Shown here: positions 25,190-33,809 of the stretch, one piece after another
Numbering within the stretch: the stretch's first letter is position 1
How the letters are laid out: each line of letters opens with the position of its first letter
NCBI GenBank assembly: GCA_963709775.1
Contig: CAVPXS010000018.1
Span: 322,245 to 386,244 of the forward strand
DNA length: 64,000 bases
Direction: 5' to 3'
From: Salinimicrobium sp963709775
GTDB lineage: Bacteria > Bacteroidota > Bacteroidia > Flavobacteriales > Flavobacteriaceae
Program-made: the position numbers and the translations under genes
Notes under the pieces: generated by a model
What the model was told of the DNA's origin: nothing
What the model saw: the letters and a program-made list of their open reading frames with translations, nothing else
The model's database searches: none

Positions 25190-27178
25190 TTATTTAGTCC
25201 CGGGGCTAACTTCTGCCTTTGGTATTTCCTGGTTGCCCTCTTTTAAATATGTGTCGAACCAGCGCATCATTCGAAGGCTGTAATCATATCGCGCAGTTGA
25301 TTTTCTATTTCCATGGCCTTCCCCTGGATATAAAACCAGTCTCACCGGAGTTTCTGTTCTGGTTTTAATATGGCGGTAAAGTTCATATGACTGTCCCGGG
25401 TCAACTCGAGTGTCTTCCTTTCCGTGAAGGATCAACAACGGAGTATTGGCCTGATCTGCATAGAAAATCGGGCTTCTTTCCAGAAAGAACTTGTAATCAT
25501 CCCAAATCCTTTTTCGGCTGTGCACAAGGAACATTTCTTCAGGAATATCACTTGTTCCCCACTTTGAAATATTGTTGCTGATACCTACAGACATAACTCC
25601 TGCAGCAAACCTGTCGGTATGCCGGGTGGCCATCCATGCTGTGGCGTAACCGCCATAAGATCCACCGGTCACTCCCACGCGGTCTCTGTCCACATTTTTG
25701 TTTTCCACCAGGTAATCTACACCGTCTATGATATCGTCAAATTCCTTTCCGCCGGGATCTCCCTGGCTTGACATAGCAAACTCCACTCCGCGACCGGTGC
25801 TTCCGCGGTAATTAGGGTAAAATACGGCGTATCCTTCCCCGGCACCCATTTGCCCCGGCATGCTGTATGCCGTTAACCAGCCGTTATCGTAATGAGCTTC
25901 GGGCCCACCGTGTACCACTGTAATTAAAGGGGTTTTGCCTTGACCTGAAACAGGGTGAATAAGAATACCCTCGATTTCCATTCCGTCGGCAGCTTTGTAG
26001 GTGATCACTTCCTGCTTTCCTAATTTTTCCTGTTCCAGCCATGGATTGGAATTAGTAACACGATTTGCAGTGGAAGCTTTCGGGTTTAAAAGGAAAAGTT
26101 CTCCCGGGTGCTGCGCTGTGTTTCCAACAAAAGATATCGCACCATTATCGGCCACAGAGAAACCGGAAATACTAATGTTATCATCCCTGTACATCTTATT
26201 CATTTTTCCGTCGAGAGTCAGAGTTCCTATGCTGCTGTAAACACCTTCACTGGCAAGATAGGTGAGTGTTTTATTGTCTTTCCATGCCAGGTCATCAAAT
26301 TTCCCCGGGTAATCGGCCTGTAGAATTTTTGGACTACCTCCGGTTGCCTCAGCTATAAAAACTCGGCCATCAACCGGGTCATGTTGATCCTGTCCTGCTA
26401 TGAATCCGATCCTTTTTCCGTCGGGGCTCCATTGCATTGGGCCTAACTTCGCCTTGTGGTCTACCTGTGCAGTAACGTTTAACGAATTTGCATCGACTAC
26501 ATAGATTTTTTGTCCGGTGTAAAAATCATCTACCAAAGAGGAAGGAGCAGCACTAACTGCTATTTTTGAGCCGTCGGGACTCCACGCTACTGCGGTGGTA
26601 TGTCCCTGTACCTGCAGGGAGCGGGGAGAGGGGCTGCTTATATCTGTAACGTAGGCAACTGAATTGTCGAGACCTTCTTCATAGATCTCCGGCTCATACG
26701 GAAGTTCGGAATCCTGCTTTTCTTTTGGTTCTTTTGAAATGAAAATGATCTTATTACCATCAGGATCCCAGTCATAGGAGCTAATAGAATTTTTGAATTC
26801 ATACAGCTTTTGAGCTTCTCCGCCGTTCATTCCTATTTCGTAAAGAGAAGTGAATTTGTCTTTGTCTTTTTTAGCGGTGAAGCTAATGCTGTTATGTCCC
26901 GGTCTAAATTTCACATTGGAAACGCTGTAGCCGGTAATAAATGGCCTGGTGGAATTGCTAGCCTTGTCGTAGACATAAAGGTGGACATTGGCCGGTGCAT
27001 TTTCCTCCTGGGGTGCCATAGGCTTAAGGTGCTGGTAAATGACCTTTTCCCCGTTTTCGGAGATCACGGTATTGATGATAAATTCCATTTTTGCAACATC
27101 CTGCGGGGTGAGCACATTTTGCTGTGCAAACACGGCGTTGCAAATAAGAAACATGAGTAATGTAAGGGATCTTTTCAT
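25190..27178 (-). CDS. S9-family (prolyl oligopeptidase-type) peptidase, secreted
   Basis: The 662-residue protein has a signal peptide ending NAVFAQ. A seven-bladed WD/TolB-like propeller follows (repeated motifs such as YDWDPDGNKIIFIS, AVAWSPDGSKIAVS, MQWSPDGKRIGFIA), then an alpha/beta-hydrolase domain. The nucleophile elbow is GGSYGGYATAW (Ser about 507). The acid Asp is in HGKEDTRVDP and the His in YPGEGHGNRK. It resembles acylaminoacyl-peptidase/DPP-like exopeptidases that finish peptide degradation in the periplasm. Length is typical. Confidence 0.94.
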   Translation of the reverse strand: MKRSLTLLMFLICNAVFAQQNVLTPQDVAKMEFIINTVISENGEKVIYQHLKPMAPQEENAPANVHLYVYDKASNSTRPFITGYSVSNVKFRPGHNSISFTAKKDKDKFTSLYEIGMNGGEAQKLYEFKNSISSYDWDPDGNKIIFISKEPKEKQDSELPYEPEIYEEGLDNSVAYVTDISSPSPRSLQVQGHTTAVAWSPDGSKIAVSAAPSSLVDDFYTGQKIYVVDANSLNVTAQVDHKAKLGPMQWSPDGKRIGFIAGQDQHDPVDGRVFIAEATGGSPKILQADYPGKFDDLAWKDNKTLTYLASEGVYSSIGTLTLDGKMNKMYRDDNISISGFSVADNGAISFVGNTAQHPGELFLLNPKASTANRVTNSNPWLEQEKLGKQEVITYKAADGMEIEGILIHPVSGQGKTPLITVVHGGPEAHYDNGWLTAYSMPGQMGAGEGYAVFYPNYRGSTGRGVEFAMSSQGDPGGKEFDDIIDGVDYLVENKNVDRDRVGVTGGSYGGYATAWMATRHTDRFAAGVMSVGISNNISKWGTSDIPEEMFLVHSRKRIWDDYKFFLERSPIFYADQANTPLLILHGKEDTRVDPGQSYELYRHIKTRTETPVRLVLYPGEGHGNRKSTARYDYSLRMMRWFDTYLKEGNQEIPKAEVSPGTK

Positions 27179-27330
27179 TGCTGTTATTGAATTATAGTTA
27201 AACCTGATTTTCGCACCTTAAGATACGGGAAAATGAGCATTTGCCCAAGTCCACATTTTCAGCTTTTACCACCTGGTACTGCGCTGAAGAAAAAGGCTGT
27301 TTCCTCATTCCTTCTGAAGGAATCAAAACA

Positions 27331-28516
27331 TCAGGTTGAAATTCTTTTAACGAAGCGTCGCTTCCAGATAAAGTACCTTAAGATAATGTAAACTGGAGCG
27401 GCAATAAAACCAAGAGCTATCCCGAAGATAAAAAACAGAAAGGTGAGAATTTTTATAAAGATCTTCGTGAGGAAAGATTTACCCTTGGGGATATACCGCC
27501 GGTAAGGTGTGAAAAGATATACATTGGCGAGTACGGCACTTATTACAAAACCAATTATAGGAATAAACCCCAGGAGAAAAGATACTCCGGCGAGTTTATA
27601 GAATTTCCTGTCCTGGTAACTAATATATTCTTTTGGGGTTGGAGAATCAAACAATGTGGAACCGCAGAGATCGCACTGCTGAAATAAATCTGTGCTTTTC
27701 AACTTATTCCCACAGTCTGGACATTTGCGGTGAGAGGCAAGGTGGAGCCGGTGTTTTTCAAGGTTAGACACCAATTCCTTTTTACGCTGCCCAAAAATGC
27801 CTATTTGGTGTACCTCCGGCTGCGGAGCTTTGCAATTATAGCATTTTACAGCGAAGGGCAGGTTCATTTTTCCGCAGTTGGGGCAGGCGAGTTTTTGCTG
27901 TTCCAGTTTGCGTTCTGTTCTTTTCTTCAGAAGAATAAAAAAGCCTATGGCCGCTGCATAAACTGCAACCATTATCAAGCCCGAGCCAGATAAGTAGCAG
28001 AAATCCGAAGATGACCAGGCTGTCCTCCAGCCAACTGCTTATTTTACTAATGTAAAAGTTGTCATCCTCATCTACGTCTTCTAAAAAGCTAATAAAATCC
28101 CGTCTTAGTCCCGCCAGCCAATGCACTGCGAGAGTTCCAAAAAGCAGGAGGATCCAAAGGGGATCAAAGGCTGCCCATTGAACTTCTCCAAGCACTTCTA
28201 CAGAGGCTTCGTCCAGTAAATTAAGATTGATGATAAAAAATATGAGCGGCTTGAGGTAGGTTTCTGCATCTTTCAGAAAATTTCTTATCTCGGTGCTTTT
28301 ATCTCCCACGATCTCCAATAAACTCAAGCCTCCTAAAGTATACAAAACCCAGTCTTTAGTGATAAAAGAATCTGTTGCAGGGGAGACGATATCTCCCATT
28401 CCCGGGAAATATTGCGGATACCTGAGAAAAAGTGCTGCAAGAAAGGCGGGGAGGAAGGTTCTCATCGAGAACAGCGGAATCATACCTAAAATGCTGACAA
28501 TTTGAACGAAAGTCAT
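27331..28516 (-). CDS. DUF4126-like membrane protein with C-terminal zinc ribbons, frameshifted
   Basis: The first frame (from ATG 28516) encodes a hydrophobic domain with GLSLLEIVGDKSTEIRNFLK, resembling DUF4126. At 27980-27982 the frame breaks. Dropping one G from GGG joins LIWLGL to IMVAVYAAAIGFFILLKK, giving exactly 395 codons. The second half then has two zinc-ribbon motifs, CPNCGKMNLPFAVKCYNCK and CPDCGNKLKSTDLFQQCDLC, followed by two TM helices. It is read as one inner-membrane protein with a cytosolic metal-binding insert. A coupled two-gene reading is possible but less likely, because the second part would have only a TTG start inside a TM helix. Confidence 0.65.
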
Positions 28517-28632
28517 GTAAATGGGTTTAGGGAAGAAAAGATAAAAAAAATTGAGCAGGAAAAGGAGAAGCAGTTAAAAGCCTGCTAATAGAAGTAGAAA
28601 ATTGAACCTTAAATCTTCCCGTAAATTAGGTG

Positions 28633-28651
28633 TCAAAAAGGTGTTTTTTGA
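28633..28651. promoter_or_regulatory. Copy of the recurring 19-nt palindrome
   Basis: TCAAAAAGGTGTTTTTTGA keeps both outer arms of the consensus, 117 bp upstream of the DUF4126-like gene. Confidence 0.4.
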
Positions 28652-28710
28652 AGTTCTTTTTGGCGGGCTTTAAGTCCCTCCGGGCAACCGGAAGAAAACA
28701 GCATCTTACT

Positions 28711-29541
28711 TTAAAGATCGGCATTTATATTCATAAGAGGCAGGTCGAGATGATTCAGGATCTTTTCGGTAATGTTCCTTCTAAAGACCGGGTTGAGACC
28801 ACTGCGGCCATGGGTGATGACGCTAACCAGGTCACACTCATAAGAGTTCACATAAGCATCTATTCCCCGTTCTTCATTATAGGCGTTTATAATTATCGGT
28901 TTAATCTGCATTTCAGAATAAGGAGCAGTGAAAAGCTCTAACTTTTTATTGACCCCTGTGGTTTCTTCAAAGAAATAAGGAGTGTTTATATAAAGGATCT
29001 GTACAGTGGCCCCAAGTTTTTTGGCCAAGTCCATGATCCTGTTGAAGCTCTCCCGGGATTTTTCCAAAAAGTCGGAGACGATTACCCATTTTTGAGGCAA
29101 ATCGGGGTTAGCACCCAAATTCATGGCAATAACGGGAACCGGGGATTTGTGGAGCACCCTCAGGGTATTTGTGCCGGCTGTTTTATTCTTGCCTTTTTCG
29201 CCGTGAGTTCCTATCAACACCATGCAATAATTCTTCTCGTTGATATACCTGTAGATTTCTTCCATCCCTGCATCAAAGACCAAAGAAGTATGGGCTTCAA
29301 CATCCATATCGTGAGCCTTTCTTTCCAGGCTGAACATTTTATCTTTAGCGTCCCCAATGGCAGCTTTGGTTTCGGGATAAAGATTCTCCTTCTCGAGAGG
29401 AAGCTTTCTCCAATCGACCGGGGTTGAAACCAGGTGCAAAAAAGTTATCCCGGTTTTAAGTTTTCCGGCGATCGCTAAACCAATATCTGATGCAAGATTT
29501 GCGGTTTCAGAAAAATCTGTAAGTACAAGAACATTTTTCAT
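28711..29541 (-). CDS. Tandem universal stress protein (Usp)
   Basis: The 276-residue cytoplasmic protein carries two Usp domains. The first begins MKNVLVLTDFSETANLASDI and includes VLIGTHGEKGKNKTAGTNTL, close to the ATP-binding G-2x-G-9x-G(S/T) motif. The second starts near residue 150 (KWVIVSDFLEKSRESFNRIM) and has VSVITHGRSGLNPVFRRNIT, with the same loop. Such tandem proteins are induced by starvation or low oxygen. A perfect Crp/Fnr-like dyad lies about 45-60 bp upstream, consistent with that. Confidence 0.92.
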   Translation of the reverse strand: MKNVLVLTDFSETANLASDIGLAIAGKLKTGITFLHLVSTPVDWRKLPLEKENLYPETKAAIGDAKDKMFSLERKAHDMDVEAHTSLVFDAGMEEIYRYINEKNYCMVLIGTHGEKGKNKTAGTNTLRVLHKSPVPVIAMNLGANPDLPQKWVIVSDFLEKSRESFNRIMDLAKKLGATVQILYINTPYFFEETTGVNKKLELFTAPYSEMQIKPIIINAYNEERGIDAYVNSYECDLVSVITHGRSGLNPVFRRNITEKILNHLDLPLMNINADL

Positions 29542-29586
29542 AGCCAGGAGTTTTATCTAAAAATATTTAATTATTGGCTATGCGGA

Positions 29587-29602
29587 AATGACTTTTGTCA
29601 TT
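29587..29602. promoter_or_regulatory. Crp/Fnr-like operator upstream of the Usp gene
   Basis: AATGACTTTTGTCATT is a perfect 16-nt palindrome with TGAC-N4-GTCA. On the minus strand it is centred about 43 bp before the start inferred from a -7-like TATTTTTA (29565-29558). Confidence 0.5.
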
Positions 29603-29719
29603 CTTGGTAATTAATTCAGTATAAGAGATCTAGCAGTAGAATTTATCTGAACTACTTCCTGGTTTCAGAGTTTTTTAAAAGCTGAAGAAATTGAATTCGG
29701 GCGGATCATAAATGAATCC

Positions 29720-30784
29720 TTACTGATTTGAATTCGGGAAAATAACCTTTTCAGGATGTTTTTTCAGTTCTTTCATGATGTGCGTGAACAACAATGATTT
29801 GGTGGGGCCTGAATTTTTTGGCTCAACCAGGAACCTTACAGTTACTTCGATCCAGGTATTGTTGTTAGCTGTGAATATTACTGAAGGTTTCTCTTTAATT
29901 TCCAGCTCCTGGATCATTGAATCGGCAAGAATGGTTTTAAGCCTTTTTACCCTTCTCATCATTGCTTCTCCCAATTCTTTTTCGGCAATTTCTGTTACTA
30001 AAAGGGAGATGAAATCGAAATCACTGTCATAGGAAACATAAAATTTTACTTCGTTCCATATAAAAGGAAAAAGCGGCCAGGAATAATTAACTACATATTC
30101 ACTAAAGATTCGGGAATTGGCATATTTGATTATTCTTCCGCTGGGATGATCCCCCGATAAATAGTCCCCACGAAACTCCCACAAAGTGGTGTCAAAATAT
30201 CCTACATTCATCACATCGCCGTAAACAGTACCTATTTTTATCCTGTCCCCAACTTCATAAGGCTTCCGAAGAAGAAGGTAAACCCATCCAAAAAGACTGG
30301 TGAGGGGATTTTGAAGTGCCAAACCCAGAATTAACGAGATCACCCCAAAGGAGACCAGGGTCGCATACCAATTTGAAAACACCAGAGATATGACAATAAG
30401 GACAATAAGAAAGAAGCTGACAAAGTTGATGAGGCTTCTAAAATTATATGCGCTGGCCTTATCATCTATTTTTCTTTTTAAGATCTTCCGCAGAAGACTG
30501 TTCAAAAAGAGTACAGTCGTGATCAATACCGATCCTAAAATAAGTTTTTTGGCTATTGGGAGATAAGCTTCAGAAACTGGCAGGTTGCCCGATTCCAGCA
30601 AAAAATAGAGTAGACCTGCTACTACAATGATAAGGGCCGTGTAACCCACAAGAAGAAGGATTTCTCTCCTTGCACTGGGAAAGGTCTTCTTTGACTTATC
30701 GGTCTCTAAAAGGGCTTTTTTTACATTCTCTTCTTCAAGGATCTTTTTTATTTCTTCCTCTTCCGTTCTTTTGTCGGCATTCAT
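29720..30784 (-). CDS. MscS-family mechanosensitive channel, short form
   Basis: The 354-residue protein has an acidic/basic cytosolic N-terminus of about 45 residues. It then has four hydrophobic segments (45-70, 85-105, 125-145, 147-180) and the MscS beta domain (LLRKPYEVGDRIKIGTVYGD, then WEVNY-type strands through EVTVRFLVEPKNSG). The pore helix (VSFGVISLILGLALQNPLTS) matches the A/G-rich MscS TM3. It is a tension-gated solute release channel, distinct from the longer channel at 5475-7295. It lies downstream of an outer-membrane-type protein gene and upstream of Usp. Confidence 0.88.
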   Translation of the reverse strand: MNADKRTEEEEIKKILEEENVKKALLETDKSKKTFPSARREILLLVGYTALIIVVAGLLYFLLESGNLPVSEAYLPIAKKLILGSVLITTVLFLNSLLRKILKRKIDDKASAYNFRSLINFVSFFLIVLIVISLVFSNWYATLVSFGVISLILGLALQNPLTSLFGWVYLLLRKPYEVGDRIKIGTVYGDVMNVGYFDTTLWEFRGDYLSGDHPSGRIIKYANSRIFSEYVVNYSWPLFPFIWNEVKFYVSYDSDFDFISLLVTEIAEKELGEAMMRRVKRLKTILADSMIQELEIKEKPSVIFTANNNTWIEVTVRFLVEPKNSGPTKSLLFTHIMKELKKHPEKVIFPNSNQ

Positions 30785-30952
30785 TTTTAATCTTCTTTTT
30801 AGACCGTAAATAATTGTGCTCCGGTTAAATTAAAGAAAATATTGTTGCAAGTTCTTTAAGGAAGGTTAAACCACGGGAAGATTTGGTTCCAACAGGTTTT
30901 TAAGGATGGCAGGTTGTTCCTTAATTGGAATGGCCGCTATGACCAAAATGAT

Positions 30953-31639
30953 CTATAACGAAAGAGACACCCCGGTCATAATAAAAAATTCATGGGCGAG
31001 GTCAACAGCATAGTTTTCCATCCTGTATTCGAAAGACAAATCAAGTGTAAGGTCCTTAAAAGAACTGTTTTCAATACCCAGAGAAAATCTTTGCTCAGCT
31101 TCAGGTTTTTGGTGGGCAGAAACGGCATATAAAGCTTCTGTGGATATTCCCAGGGAAAAAGCTTCGCTCATGGCATAGGAAGATGCCAGTTCATATCTAA
31201 GTCGGTGAGTCAAATGTTCTCTAAACCTTTGTTCCAGCCGAAACCTGTGCGAGAGGGGCAGATAAGAATTAACGGGATCGATCTTTACCTGTTCCATAAT
31301 TCGGAATTCATCTACTTCAGAAGAATCAAAAAGTTCTTTAAAACGGTACCTCAGGCCAAGACTTAATACGAGTGACTTGCGCTCGCGGTAATTAGTGAAA
31401 TGGTTTATTTCCAGATGTTCATTGCGGGAACCGGAAATTTTTTGCCCGTCCAGTCTCTCCTGTAGTAATCCCCGGTATCCTGCACTAATATCCATGGACC
31501 ACCCGGTATTTACAGGCAGAGAAACTTCGAATTCATGATCGTAAAAGTAGGATTGGGGATTTTGAGAAAAAGCCTGGTTTATGCTCATCATGCTGAAGAG
31601 CATTAGAAATATAATTTTCTGCCTGGAACAAGATGCCAT
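30953..31639 (-). CDS. DUF2490-type outer-membrane protein
   Basis: The 228-residue protein has a signal peptide ending NQAFSQ. Alternating beta-strand segments with the typical HRFRLEQRFR motif (about 130-139) and a C-terminal hydrophobic strand (FFIMTGVSLSL) follow, as in DUF2490 beta-barrels. Function is unknown for the family; a small outer-membrane barrel is inferred. It starts 11 bp after the TVP38/DedA-like gene and is probably co-transcribed with it. Confidence 0.8.
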   Translation of the reverse strand: MASCSRQKIIFLMLFSMMSINQAFSQNPQSYFYDHEFEVSLPVNTGWSMDISAGYRGLLQERLDGQKISGSRNEHLEINHFTNYRERKSLVLSLGLRYRFKELFDSSEVDEFRIMEQVKIDPVNSYLPLSHRFRLEQRFREHLTHRLRYELASSYAMSEAFSLGISTEALYAVSAHQKPEAEQRFSLGIENSSFKDLTLDLSFEYRMENYAVDLAHEFFIMTGVSLSL

Positions 31640-31650
31640 AAATCCCTGGT

Positions 31651-32370
31651 TTAAGCTGTGCTTTTTGATGTTCTTTTTCTCTTATCCCAATATACATAGA
31701 GCCCAAACAAGATGAGGCTTACAATTGATCCCCATAACAACCCGGTTTTAAGGCCATCTGTACTTTCTCCTATCACTGCAATAAAAAGGGTGAGGGGGGC
31801 AATTCCAGCTAAGGTGGCGGCAACGAATTTCCAATAGCCCATTTTCAGGATGCCGGCTACAAAGCTAATGGCATCATTTGAAAGAAAAGGGTTTAATCGG
31901 GTAACAATAACTGCCCAGAATCCATAGTCATCAATAAAATCCCCAATTTTCTTTTCGTTTTTATGACCTATGAGTTTTTCCACGATCAAAGGTCCAAAAT
32001 ACCTCCCGATAAAGTAACCTACAGAAGAGGCGGAAAACACAGCCACAAGAATAATTATACTTCCAAAAATGGGTCCGTATGCCAGTACCGAAACTACCAT
32101 GAGTGCAATTGTGGGAATGACAAGGAGAAACATTTGCAGGATCATTGCCAAAACAAGTACCACCGGACCAAACCATCCAAAGTTACCCACCCAGGCTTCA
32201 ATTCTTTCGTTGTCATCGCTTGTAAGGACATTCCAGGCTTCAGTGAGAAAATCCTGAACCCCCGGAATAAAAAAGTAGGCGAGCACCAGGGAGACAACAA
32301 TTAACGCCGAAATGTAAAGAGGGAGCTTACTTTGCTTTACCGAAGATGTTTCAATAGAATTATTTTCCAT
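31651..32370 (-). CDS. TVP38/TMEM64 (DedA-like, SNARE-associated) membrane protein
   Basis: The 239-residue protein has five or six TM helices and the VTT-domain signature: IGRYFGP, RLNPFLSNDAISFVAGILKM and FVAATLAGIAPLTLFIAVIG. DedA/VTT proteins act in membrane homeostasis, and several members flip polyprenyl-phosphate carriers or lipids. It lies at the head of a probable two-gene unit with the DUF2490 gene, and 80 bp after the SdiA-regulated-like gene. Confidence 0.9.
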   Translation of the reverse strand: MENNSIETSSVKQSKLPLYISALIVVSLVLAYFFIPGVQDFLTEAWNVLTSDDNERIEAWVGNFGWFGPVVLVLAMILQMFLLVIPTIALMVVSVLAYGPIFGSIIILVAVFSASSVGYFIGRYFGPLIVEKLIGHKNEKKIGDFIDDYGFWAVIVTRLNPFLSNDAISFVAGILKMGYWKFVAATLAGIAPLTLFIAVIGESTDGLKTGLLWGSIVSLILFGLYVYWDKRKRTSKSTA

Positions 32371-32450
32371 TCTTACTTTATGATTTTACTTTCTGAATAA
32401 GAAAATGCTACAGTTTCTACCTGCAGGATTTTCTTCTGATTAATTTTTAT

Positions 32451-33302
32451 TTATTTCCTGTTGAGAGAGACTCTCAGGATATTTGCGGGACCTTCTCCCG
32501 CTTCATTTGAAATGAACATATCTCCTTCGGAATTAAAAGTTAGACCCTCGGGGTTTGCAAAGTCTTTGGAACTGAAAATGAACAGTTCCTTGAGAGTTCC
32601 TTCTTTTTCAACAATTAAAAGCTTAGGCCTGGTGCCGTCAAGAATAAATAACTCACCGGAATGTGGGTGGATATTTAAAGCTCCCGGCGAAAATTTATTT
32701 TTCAGCTTTCCATCTACCCGGTCAAAAAGGGGATTGGAAAGACTGATTTTAAACTCGGGCTTTTCACCTGAATCTTTTTTGTCGAGGTCAAAAGCATAGA
32801 TCTCTTTTTCGTGTTGAGAATCTTTACGCTCTTTTACAGCCAGCAGGAGCCGATTATTTACCGGGTCGGCACAAAGACCTTCAAAGTTGATCCCGGGCAG
32901 GGCATTAGCTTTAGTAACCTTCCTGTTGACCTGCGGGTCTGCACTCTCAAAATTTAGTACTTCGAAAATAACCCCGTCGCTCCGCAGAACATATGCGTCA
33001 TCTTTTATTACGGCTATTCCTTCATAATCTCCGCCACCGCCGAATTCTATTTCATTTTCTATTTGGGAAGTTTGGAGATTATAAATAAAAATTATCCCAT
33101 CCTCATCCTGGACGCAGGCAATGCGATCCTTTCCAAGCCATGCAATCCCCGACACTTCATCAAGAGCATCGGGTAAATCCCATTTTTGAAGGATCTCATA
33201 GTTCAGGTTTTTGTTTGAATTTTCTGAAGGCTTTTCCTTAAAGGAGAAAAAAGTCAGTACCCCCACGATTAACACTAGTATTCCAAAAATGATCTTTTTC
33301 AT
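32451..33302 (-). CDS. SdiA-regulated-like beta-propeller protein
   Basis: The 283-residue protein has one N-terminal TM or uncleaved signal (IIFGILVLIVGVLTFFSF). The propeller-like domain includes LDEVSGIAWLGKDRIACVQD, GGGGDYEGIAVIKDDAYVLR, GINFEGLCADPVNNRLLLAV and FANPEGLTFNSEGDMFISNE. This pattern fits the SdiA-regulated/YjiK family. The name comes from E. coli regulation and says little about function; the fold suggests a periplasmic binding or phytase-like protein. It starts 7 bp after the PepSY lipoprotein gene, so it belongs to the same operon. Confidence 0.85.
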   Translation of the reverse strand: MKKIIFGILVLIVGVLTFFSFKEKPSENSNKNLNYEILQKWDLPDALDEVSGIAWLGKDRIACVQDEDGIIFIYNLQTSQIENEIEFGGGGDYEGIAVIKDDAYVLRSDGVIFEVLNFESADPQVNRKVTKANALPGINFEGLCADPVNNRLLLAVKERKDSQHEKEIYAFDLDKKDSGEKPEFKISLSNPLFDRVDGKLKNKFSPGALNIHPHSGELFILDGTRPKLLIVEKEGTLKELFIFSSKDFANPEGLTFNSEGDMFISNEAGEGPANILRVSLNRK

Positions 33303-33309
33303 AACTTTT

Positions 33310-33756
33310 TTATTTCCAGTAAATCAGTGTGGTGTCGGTTTTTCCTGCTTCATTCAGGACCACCTCTTCATTTGAAAAAAACCGACTGACTTCTGCCTGA
33401 TAGTAAGTTTCTTTCCCTGTTCTCACTACCTCAGGATCTTTAATGTCTTTTTCACCATATTTCTGCTGAAGCGTCTCCTGTACTGCAGGAGGCAGGGCAG
33501 ACCAGGGTATTTCCCACTTTCTCTTCAGTATGCTTCCGGAAGAATCAAACAGGGCCTTATGGTCATTATCCCCTATTTCAAATTCTACTTCATAGGTTTC
33601 TCCAACCTGGTTGAATTCCGCATCGGTGGCTTTGGGATATTCGGCCCAGAATTCATTCAGCACAACAGAGGGTACTTCTGCATAGGGATAATCATCGTCG
33701 TCGCAGGACAACAACAAGCTGCTGAGAAGAATTAATAAGAGATGCCTACACTTCAC
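33310..33756 (-). CDS. PepSY-like lipoprotein
   Basis: The 148-residue lipoprotein (signal ending SSLLLSC) has a double PepSY-like/BLIP-like beta fold: PSVVLNEFWAEYPKATDAEF with YEVEFEIGDNDHKALFDSSG, then ALPPAVQETLQQKYGEKDIK with YYQAEVSRFF. PepSY-type proteins in Bacteroidetes commonly sit beside two-component systems and may report on envelope proteolysis or ligand state. It lies 53 bp downstream of the histidine kinase gene and 7 bp upstream of the SdiA-regulated-like gene. Confidence 0.85.
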   Translation of the reverse strand: MKCRHLLLILLSSLLLSCDDDDYPYAEVPSVVLNEFWAEYPKATDAEFNQVGETYEVEFEIGDNDHKALFDSSGSILKRKWEIPWSALPPAVQETLQQKYGEKDIKDPEVVRTGKETYYQAEVSRFFSNEEVVLNEAGKTDTTLIYWK

Positions 33757-33809
33757 GCTTTTTTCTTTCCTGCTAAATTGGGAAAGGAAACTGGAAAGAT
33801 TTGGGAACT

